Shown: piece after piece, positions 6,827-11,561 of the stretch
Position numbering within the stretch: position 1 is the stretch's first letter
Layout: each line of letters opens with the position of its first letter
Assembly: GCA_028679935.1 (NCBI GenBank)
Contig: JAJRAL010000086.1
Location: 1-11,561 of the forward strand
Reading direction: 5' to 3'
DNA: 11,561 bases
Origin: Methanomassiliicoccales archaeon
GTDB lineage: Archaea; Thermoplasmatota; Thermoplasmata; Methanomassiliicoccales; UBA472
The notes under the pieces: model-generated
Databases searched by the model: none
What the model saw: the letters and a program-made list of their open reading frames with translations, nothing else
Told to the model about the DNA's origin: nothing
Made by a program: the position numbers and the translations under genes

Positions 6827-6834
6827 TATATAAA
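6827..6834 (-). promoter_or_regulatory. TATA box of the small minus-strand gene
   Basis: The minus strand reads TTTATATA within AGTTTTTATATATAGG, a near-perfect archaeal box A in otherwise GC-rich DNA. A start site about 26 nt downstream would fall near 6805, giving a leader of about 50 nt that contains the AGGAGGG ribosome site. The sequence is nearly symmetrical, so some plus-strand initiation towards glmM cannot be excluded. Confidence 0.7.
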
Positions 6835-6951
6835 AACTATCCTATGATGCTACCGAGCCAGTAATTCGTCCCCTTTAATACCTTACTGTCATTCCTGAGA
6901 GAGACTGGCCTTATCTGGATGAGGAGCCAGACTTCTGCGGCCGATGTCGAA

Positions 6952-6963
6952 AAGTGCGCACTT
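6952..6963. repeat. Perfect 12-bp palindrome upstream of glmM
   Basis: AAGTGCGCACTT is its own reverse complement. It lies about 20 bases upstream of the glmM TATA box, a position where an archaeal activator or repressor dimer could bind. A 12-bp palindrome is expected two or three times by chance in a window this size, so only its promoter position makes it notable. Confidence 0.35.
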
Positions 6964-6982
6964 AGCCAGACATGAAAGCCGG

Positions 6983-6994
6983 AAAAAGCTTAAT
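6983..6994 (+). promoter_or_regulatory. BRE/TATA promoter of the glmM-glmU operon
   Basis: GGAAAAAGCTTAATG (6981-6995) matches the usual archaeal pattern of an A-rich BRE followed by a CTTAAT-type box A. Transcription would begin about 26 nt beyond the box centre, near 7015-7020, a few bases before the ATG at 7024. No Shine-Dalgarno precedes that ATG, so a leaderless or nearly leaderless mRNA is expected. Confidence 0.65.
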
Positions 6995-7023
6995 GCGGGT
7001 AGATAGCTTGAGTTGCGGTCTAG

Positions 7024-8328
7024 ATGTCACTATTCGGTTCCTCGGGCATCAGGGGCGTGGTGGGGAAGGACATCACCGCCGATCTGGCACTCAGGATCGG
7101 CGCCGCCGTGGGAGCCGACTATCAGAGGGTCCTGATCGGAAAGGATACAAGGACGAGCGGGGACCTCCTCGTCAATGCGCTCACCGCCGGGCTGACGTCG
7201 GTCGGCGCGGAGGTCGCCTATGCCAGTCTGGTCTCGACCCCGACACTGGCGAGGGCGGCCAAGGGCTTCAATTGCGGCCTGATGGTCACCGCCTCGCACA
7301 ACCCCCCAGAGTACAACGGGGTGAAGATGTGGAACCCTGATGGCTCGGCGTTCGATACCGCTCAGATGACAGACGTCGAGAAGAGGATCGAGAACAGGGG
7401 CAGGGCGAGGAAGGACTGGACGGAGGTGGGCGGCAGCACGAAGCTGGAGGGAGCGACGGAGGCCCACATAGAATCCATATTGAAGAGCTTGCCCGGGGTC
7501 AACACGAGCGTCGTGCTCGACTGCGGCTGCGGGGCCGCCAGCGTGATCTCGCCGTACGTTCTGACGGGCATGGGATGCGAGCTCGTGACGCTCAACTGCC
7601 AGCCCGACGGCCGTTTCCCCGGCAGGTCGCCAGAGCCGACCGCCGAATCGCTCCATGACCTGATGGCGCTGGTCGTCTCCAGGAAGGCTCAGCTCGGCAT
7701 AGCCCACGACGGGGATGGCGACAGGATGGTCGCGGTGGACAGCCGCGGCAGGCTGGTCAACGGCGACAAGCTGCTGGCGCTGTTCGCCCACGTCATGAAG
7801 AAGGGGGACATCGTGGCGCCGGTGGACGCATCGATGATACTGGACGACATGGTCACCGGCGAGGTCATCAGGACGAGGGTGGGGGATGTCTATGTTGCCG
7901 AGGCGCTCAAGAAGAGGGGCGCGAAGTTCGGCGGAGAGCCCTCTGGCACGTTCATCTTCCCCCAGTACACGTATTGCCCCGACGGCATCCTGGCCGCGGC
8001 CATGCTCATATCCCTCGTCGGAGACGGGGACCTGGCGACGATAGTGGACTCGCTGCCCTCATACCCGGTGACGAGGAGATCGCATTCATTCGCACCGGAA
8101 AGGAGGAAGGAGACCGGCGCCAGACTCCAACGGGAGATGAGGGCGGTCGACTGCGAGGAGCTGAACGAACTCGACGGCTTCCGCGCCCGGTTCAAGGATG
8201 GCTGGTTCTTGATCAGATTGTCCGGAACTGAGCCGAAGCTGCGGCTGTCCGCGGAGGCCCGGACGGAGAAGGAACTCGACCGACTCGTCGCGATGGCCGA
8301 GAAGGTGGTGAAGAGATGTCTGGCGTGA
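7024..8328 (+). CDS. glmM: Phosphoglucosamine mutase (alpha-D-phosphohexomutase family)
   Basis: A 434-residue phosphohexomutase, expected to convert glucosamine-6-phosphate to glucosamine-1-phosphate for UDP-GlcNAc synthesis. All four domain signatures are present: N-terminal LFGSSGIRG (3-11), the phosphoserine loop TASHNPPEYNG (89-99, catalytic S91), the magnesium loop DGDGDR (229-234), the sugar loop GEPSG (304-308) and the C-terminal phosphate loop RLSGTEPK (398-405, where many relatives have RPSGTEP). The length is normal for archaeal members. Archaeal phosphomannomutase and phosphoglucosamine mutase are hard to separate by sequence. The 13-nt overlap with a GlmU-type gene is the main reason to favour GlmM. 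Translation starts at the only ATG consistent with the family N-terminus, just after the promoter and without a Shine-Dalgarno. Confidence 0.93.
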   Translation: MSLFGSSGIRGVVGKDITADLALRIGAAVGADYQRVLIGKDTRTSGDLLVNALTAGLTSVGAEVAYASLVSTPTLARAAKGFNCGLMVTASHNPPEYNGVKMWNPDGSAFDTAQMTDVEKRIENRGRARKDWTEVGGSTKLEGATEAHIESILKSLPGVNTSVVLDCGCGAASVISPYVLTGMGCELVTLNCQPDGRFPGRSPEPTAESLHDLMALVVSRKAQLGIAHDGDGDRMVAVDSRGRLVNGDKLLALFAHVMKKGDIVAPVDASMILDDMVTGEVIRTRVGDVYVAEALKKRGAKFGGEPSGTFIFPQYTYCPDGILAAAMLISLVGDGDLATIVDSLPSYPVTRRSHSFAPERRKETGARLQREMRAVDCEELNELDGFRARFKDGWFLIRLSGTEPKLRLSAEARTEKELDRLVAMAEKVVKRCLA

Positions 8329-9551
8329 AGGCATTGATCCTGGCGGCGGGCGAGGGCACCCGGCTGCGCCCCCTGACCTCGAACACTCCGAAGCCACTCC
8401 TGCTGGTGGCGGGCAAGCCGTTCCTCACGCACGTGCTCGAGGCGCTCAAGGAGGCGGGGATCACAGAGGTCTCAATCCTCGTCGGATGGAAGGCGAACCG
8501 CATCAAGGAGTTCTACGGGGACGGAAGCGAACTCGACATGAGCATCACCTACCTGGAGCAGAAGGAGCGGCTGGGCACGGCGGATGCGGTCAGGTTCGCG
8601 CAGAAGATCACCGACGAACCGTTCGTCTGCCTGAACGGGGACGTGGTCGTCTCCGGCGACGACCTGAAGGAGATGCGGCGGCTCCACGAGAAGAGCGGCG
8701 TCACGGTCATGGGGGCGGTGGAGGTGGAGGACCCGAGCAACTTCGGCGTCCTGGAGACGAAGGACGGAATGCTGGTCAGGGTGATCGAGAAGCCGGTCCG
8801 GCCCCCGTCGAACCTCATCAACGCCGGGATGTTCGTCTTCACGCCCGAGGTATTCCATGCGATTAGCCACATTGGCAGGTCGCCGCGGGGCGAGTACGAA
8901 GTCACTGACGCTCTGACCCTGCTCGCGGAGAAGGAAGGGGTCGCCCTGCACATCCTGACCACGCAATGGATCGACGTGGGGAGACCATGGGATCTGCTCA
9001 AGGCCAACGAGATATTCATGGCCAGGCTGACGAGGAGGGTCGAGGGCGCGGTCGAACCGAACGCGGTCCTGGACAACAACGTCGTGGTCGAGAAGGGGGC
9101 AAGGATCCGCTCGGGGAGCTACATCTCCGGCCCGGTCTACATTTCCAAAGGCTGCGATATCGGACCGAACTGCTACATCCGGCCGGGCTGCTGCTTCGGG
9201 CCTAACGTCCGCATCGGCGCCTCGGTCGAGATCAAGAACTCGATCGTCATGGCCGGGACGCGCATACCTCATCTTACGTACGTAGGCGACAGCATCATCG
9301 GGGAGCGCTGCAACCTCGGCGCGGGAACGAAGGTCGCGAACCTCAGGTTCGACGATCGGACCGTCAAGGTATCCTTCAACGGCAAGCTCATCGATTCCGG
9401 CCGGAGGAAACTCGGCGTGATCATGGGCGACGACGTCAAGACCGGGATCAACAGCATGATCGACGCCGGCACGATCGTCTTCGAGAACGCGGTCATCGGA
9501 CCCGGGGCTGCTGCGAAAGGCACGGTCGGGCCGGGCGCGAGGGTACTCTGA
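8316..9551 (+). CDS. glmU: Bifunctional sugar-1-phosphate nucleotidyltransferase/acetyltransferase (archaeal GlmU)
   Basis: 411 residues in two parts. The nucleotidyltransferase domain (about 4-235) has LILAAGEGTRLRPLT (7-21) with the following PKPLL, GTAD (87-90), LNGDV (106-110), the IEKP sugar loop (157-160), NAGMFVF (169-175) and WIDVGRPWD (218-226). A left-handed beta-helix follows (about 245-405) with hexapeptide repeats. Its acetyltransferase block HLTYVGDSIIGERCNLGAG (319-337) includes the likely catalytic H319, followed by KLGVIMGDDVKTGIN (365-379). This is the archaeal ST0452/MJ1101 type, which acetylates glucosamine-1-P and then adds UTP to give UDP-GlcNAc; members can also accept glucose-1-P and dTTP. 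The gene overlaps glmM by 13 nt and has a GGTGGTGA ribosome site near 8303-8310. Its stop codon directly abuts that of the convergent JAMM gene. Confidence 0.93.
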   Translation: MSGVKALILAAGEGTRLRPLTSNTPKPLLLVAGKPFLTHVLEALKEAGITEVSILVGWKANRIKEFYGDGSELDMSITYLEQKERLGTADAVRFAQKITDEPFVCLNGDVVVSGDDLKEMRRLHEKSGVTVMGAVEVEDPSNFGVLETKDGMLVRVIEKPVRPPSNLINAGMFVFTPEVFHAISHIGRSPRGEYEVTDALTLLAEKEGVALHILTTQWIDVGRPWDLLKANEIFMARLTRRVEGAVEPNAVLDNNVVVEKGARIRSGSYISGPVYISKGCDIGPNCYIRPGCCFGPNVRIGASVEIKNSIVMAGTRIPHLTYVGDSIIGERCNLGAGTKVANLRFDDRTVKVSFNGKLIDSGRRKLGVIMGDDVKTGINSMIDAGTIVFENAVIGPGAAAKGTVGPGARVL

Positions 9552-9932
9552 TCAATCGATGACCTTGAGCTGGATCGTCTCTCCCTGCAGATTGTACGCC
9601 TTCCAGCTCGTCTGGTCGTACGGCAGGCAGGTGATGATGTGCACCATGCCGAAGTGCCCGAAGAAGCTCAGATCGGCATCGGAGGGTCGGTTGCTGTAGC
9701 CTGGATGCGAGTGCACCGAGCCGACGACGGAGTGGTCTATCGGCAGCATGTGCAGCATCAGCGTGCCGGACGTCTCGCCCTGCAGCGTTCCGGGAAGCAG
9801 GAGCATCTCCTCGATCACGCCTTCCTCGGCCCGGAGAGCGGCGACGAACTCGTTCGGATAGTTGCTCGTGGCCGCATCGTTAATCGCCTTGAGGAGCTCC
9901 TTCCTGATGCCTCGGATCCGCGCGTTCAGCAC
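9552..9932 (-). CDS. JAMM/MPN+ metalloprotease-like protein
   Basis: A 126-residue, single-domain JAMM protein. The zinc signature is intact: E28 in YPNEFVAAL, then HSHP (H74, H76, P77) and seven residues on S84-x-x-D87, i.e. HxHP-x6-SxxD. The family includes archaeal desampylases that cut ubiquitin-like SAMP conjugates, and sulfur-carrier-processing enzymes. With no SAMP or E1-like gene in the window the substrate cannot be assigned. The GTG at 9932 is the only reasonable start: it lies inside the NAD kinase stop region (7-nt overlap), and the frame has no later ATG or GTG before the conserved core. Only a G-run precedes it, so coupled reinitiation is likely. It is the last gene of the minus-strand operon. 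Confidence 0.88.
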   Translation of the reverse strand: MLNARIRGIRKELLKAINDAATSNYPNEFVAALRAEEGVIEEMLLLPGTLQGETSGTLMLHMLPIDHSVVGSVHSHPGYSNRPSDADLSFFGHFGMVHIITCLPYDQTSWKAYNLQGETIQLKVID

Positions 9933-10735
9933 GGCCCCCCCATCAGCTCCTCTCTTGTCCTGGCGTAGAACGACCGGCCGAAGCTCACGAACCTCGCGGT
10001 CTTCTCCGACCTCGTGAAGTGCACGCTCTCCCCTCCGGCCATCTGCACCTCCTCCTGCCCGTCGATGACGGCGACGCAGGGCTTGGGGCGCACCAGTTCG
10101 AGGCGGATATCGCTGCTCGCGGGGACGACCGTCGGCCGGCCGGCGAATTTGAAGGGCGCCATGGGCGCGATCACCAGGCTGTCGACCCGGGGGTCGAGGA
10201 TCGGCGCGCCGACCGACATCGCGTAGCACGTCGAGCCCGTCGGGGTGGAGACGATTATTCCATCCGCCCTGACCTCAATCGCCAGCTGATCGTCGACGTA
10301 GACGCGGAAGTGCCGTATCTTGGCGATGTGCGCGGTGTGCACAACCGTCTCGTTCGTCGCGTCCTTGACCCGCCTCCCCTCAACCGTCGTCTTGAGCTTG
10401 ATCCTCTCGTCCAGGAGATAGTCGCCGTCCATGATGCGCTTGATGCCCTTGGCGATCTGATGCTCCCCGACCTCGGTCAGGAACCCGAGCTCGCCGGCGT
10501 TGATGCCGAAGATCGGCGCGTCGTTCTTCTGCAGCGCCCTGAGGATCGTCCCGTCCCCTCCCACGGCGATCAGGATGTCGACGTCCATGTCCTCGATCCT
10601 CGTGCCCTTCTTGCCGAACTCCTTCGCGATCTCGTGCTCGAGAACGACGTCCCTGCCCTTCAGCTCCTCATAGGCGATCTTCGCCAGCCTGGGCCCGTTG
10701 GGGATCTCCACGTTGGCGGTAAGCCCGAACCTCAC
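9926..10735 (-). CDS. nadK: NAD kinase
   Basis: A 269-residue ATP- or polyphosphate-dependent NAD kinase that makes NADP in the cytosol. Key motifs: GGDGT at 59-63 (catalytic Asp61), GINAGELGFLTE 77-88, NE at 128-129, ADGIIVSTPTGSTCYAMSVGAPI 157-179 (NAD binding, with the flexible STPTGST), and the closing beta segments IDGQEE (224-229). The length is typical of the short prokaryotic type. Translation starts at a GTG (10735) that overlaps the upstream TGA as GTGA and follows a perfect AGGAGGTGA with 7-nt spacing. It sits directly behind an inositol-monophosphatase-like gene. In Methanocaldococcus MJ0917 the same two domains, in the same order, form one bifunctional NADP phosphatase/NAD kinase. 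Confidence 0.95.
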   Translation of the reverse strand: MRFGLTANVEIPNGPRLAKIAYEELKGRDVVLEHEIAKEFGKKGTRIEDMDVDILIAVGGDGTILRALQKNDAPIFGINAGELGFLTEVGEHQIAKGIKRIMDGDYLLDERIKLKTTVEGRRVKDATNETVVHTAHIAKIRHFRVYVDDQLAIEVRADGIIVSTPTGSTCYAMSVGAPILDPRVDSLVIAPMAPFKFAGRPTVVPASSDIRLELVRPKPCVAVIDGQEEVQMAGGESVHFTRSEKTARFVSFGRSFYARTREELMGGPC

Positions 10736-11505
10736 AACATCACCTCCTTGACCCGAGGGTCGCCGTAGGCCAGGATGTTGCTCCTCTCGGCCAGGTCGAA
10801 CCCCATGTCCAGCGGCCTTCCGGCCAAATCTACTATATCGCCGCCGGCCTCGCGCAGTATCAACGCCGAGGCGGCGATGTCAATGACCCTGATCGACTTC
10901 TCGTGGACCTCGCAGTTCATGTAGTAGGCGTCGGCCTTCCCCTCCGCCACCAGGCACATCTCGAGCGAGGCGCATCCGAGCGCCCTGGCCCTGACGGATT
11001 GCTTCGCCACCCTGAAGTTCTCCGGGCTGGAGTACTTGCCCATGTAGACGACCGAGAACGAGCGGAACGGCGAGTAGTCACGGACCTTCAGGGGACGACC
11101 GTCCTTGAAAGCGCCCTTCCCCTTCTCCGCCCAGTATGTCTCTCCGGTGACGAGGTTCATCACCAGCCCGGCGGTGATATCGCTCATCTTCGACGTGCCG
11201 GTCGCGAGCGAGACGGTGTAGAGCGGCAGGCCGACGACGCAGTTGTGCGTGCCGTCGATCGGGTCGATGACCAGCGTCCCCTTCTTTCCGTTGTCGATGA
11301 ATCCCGCTTCCTCACTGAGGATGTTGAACGGAAGGTCGCGGCTCCTGACGTGCTCCACGATTATGTCCTCGGCCGCCTGGTCGATTGCGAGCGTGGGAGT
11401 GCCGTCGGCGCCCTGACGCAGCTCCTCGCCCTTGTCGTAAGACGAGGGAAGCGAGCGCTCCATCTCGCGCACCTTCCTGGCCATGAGCCTAAGCTCCTCG
11501 ATCAT
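10732..11505 (-). CDS. Inositol monophosphatase-like phosphatase (possible NADP phosphatase/FBPase)
   Basis: 257 residues, the normal length for the archaeal IMPase/FBPase-IV/NADP-phosphatase family (SuhB-like). Lithium-sensitive metal-site motifs are present: SEEAG at 64-68 (E65, E66), DPIDGTHN at 81-88 (D81, D84), and the C-terminal RVIDIAASALILREAGG at 206-222 with D209 in place of the usual WDxAAG aspartate. Family members hydrolyse inositol-1-phosphate, fructose-1,6-bisphosphate or NADP; sequence does not decide between them. The 4-nt overlap with NAD kinase, mirroring the fused MJ0917 protein, makes NADP a strong candidate substrate. Translation starts at the ATG at 11505, about 29 bases from a TATA-like box with no usable Shine-Dalgarno, so the gene probably begins a leaderless transcript. 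Confidence 0.92.
   Translation of the reverse strand: MIEELRLMARKVREMERSLPSSYDKGEELRQGADGTPTLAIDQAAEDIIVEHVRSRDLPFNILSEEAGFIDNGKKGTLVIDPIDGTHNCVVGLPLYTVSLATGTSKMSDITAGLVMNLVTGETYWAEKGKGAFKDGRPLKVRDYSPFRSFSVVYMGKYSSPENFRVAKQSVRARALGCASLEMCLVAEGKADAYYMNCEVHEKSIRVIDIAASALILREAGGDIVDLAGRPLDMGFDLAERSNILAYGDPRVKEVML
10741..10748 (-). promoter_or_regulatory. Shine-Dalgarno of nadK
   Basis: The minus strand reads AGGAGGTG followed by ATGTT and the GTG start at 10735; measured from the GGAGG core the spacer is 7 nt. The ribosome site lies inside the last codons of the upstream phosphatase gene, and start and stop overlap as GTGA. This strongly supports the GTG over any other start and indicates coupled translation. 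Confidence 0.8.
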
Positions 11506-11529
11506 CAGCAGGCATTATGGAGGGCGAGC

Positions 11530-11537
11530 CTTAAACT
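11530..11537 (-). promoter_or_regulatory. TATA-like box of the phosphatase-nadK-JAMM operon
   Basis: The minus strand reads AGCAAGTTTAAGGC in otherwise GC-rich DNA; AGTTTAAG is a plausible archaeal box A. Its centre is about 29 bases before the ATG at 11505, which places transcription start within a few bases of the start codon. That fits the lack of a Shine-Dalgarno there. Confidence 0.55.
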
Positions 11538-11561
11538 TGCTGGGCCCCAGACGCCCGGAGA

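Noticed and set aside
6844..6898. C/D-box sRNA-like pattern: ATGATGC followed about 45 nt later by CTGA
   Set aside because: The C box has a mismatch, internal D' and C' boxes are missing, and the nearby TATA box is not at a distance that would start a transcript at the C box.
6925..6971. Direct repeat AGCCAGAC (6925-6932 and 6964-6971) around the palindrome
   Set aside because: Two 8-bp copies with no third copy and no symmetry relation to the palindrome are within chance expectation.
10019..10768. A 249-codon plus-strand frame opposite nadK
   Set aside because: It is the antisense shadow of NAD kinase; its His/Arg/Asp-rich repetitive composition shows no independent coding signal.

Overview
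The window looks like a piece of an archaeal chromosome with a GC content of roughly 60% by eye. It most resembles a high-GC euryarchaeal/Thermoplasmatota-type genome (for example a relative of Methanomassiliicoccales), but the exact lineage is inferred. The reasons are: archaeal TATA-type promoter boxes, two of them about 25-35 bases before start codons that have no Shine-Dalgarno (leaderless genes); an archaeal bifunctional GlmU of the ST0452/MJ1101 type; a stand-alone LigD-type 3'-phosphoesterase; a JAMM/MPN+ protease; and adjacent inositol-monophosphatase-like and NAD kinase genes that match the two halves of the fused methanogen enzyme MJ0917. No rRNA, tRNA, CRISPR array, insertion sequence or integrase was seen.

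Region 1 (1-5530, plus strand) is a polyphosphate cassette of three overlapping genes. It contains the 3' four-fifths of polyphosphate kinase PPK1, which is cut by the window edge. Next is a 766-residue fusion of a CHAD domain (a known polyphosphate-binding fold), a YfcE/MJ0936-like calcineurin-type phosphoesterase and a C-terminal HD domain of the Ppx/GppA kind. Last is a full-length Ppx/GppA exopolyphosphatase. The start and stop codons overlap by 20 nt and by a TGATG, so synthesis, binding and breakdown of polyphosphate are probably translated together. The CHAD-phosphoesterase-HD fusion is the best candidate for an undescribed system component.

Region 2 (5531-7023) is a loosely packed stretch. 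It holds a 148-residue stand-alone 3'-phosphoesterase with all six expected active-site residues but no ligase or Ku nearby. After it come about 500 bases with at most one doubtful small ORF. A small basic protein (about 71-73 residues) of unknown function follows on the minus strand, with its own strong TATA box and Shine-Dalgarno. The divergent intergenic region in front of glmM carries a perfect 12-bp palindrome.

Region 3 (7024-9551, plus strand) is a two-gene UDP-N-acetylglucosamine operon: phosphoglucosamine mutase and a bifunctional sugar-1-phosphate nucleotidyltransferase/acetyltransferase. Together they would take glucosamine-6-P to UDP-GlcNAc.

Region 4 (9552-11505, minus strand) is a three-gene operon transcribed towards glmU: inositol-monophosphatase-like phosphatase, NAD kinase and a JAMM metalloprotease-like protein. 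They are joined by 4-nt and 7-nt overlaps. The phosphatase/kinase pair probably controls the NAD/NADP balance. The last gene of region 4 ends on the base directly next to the stop codon of glmU, so the two operons converge with no intergenic base.
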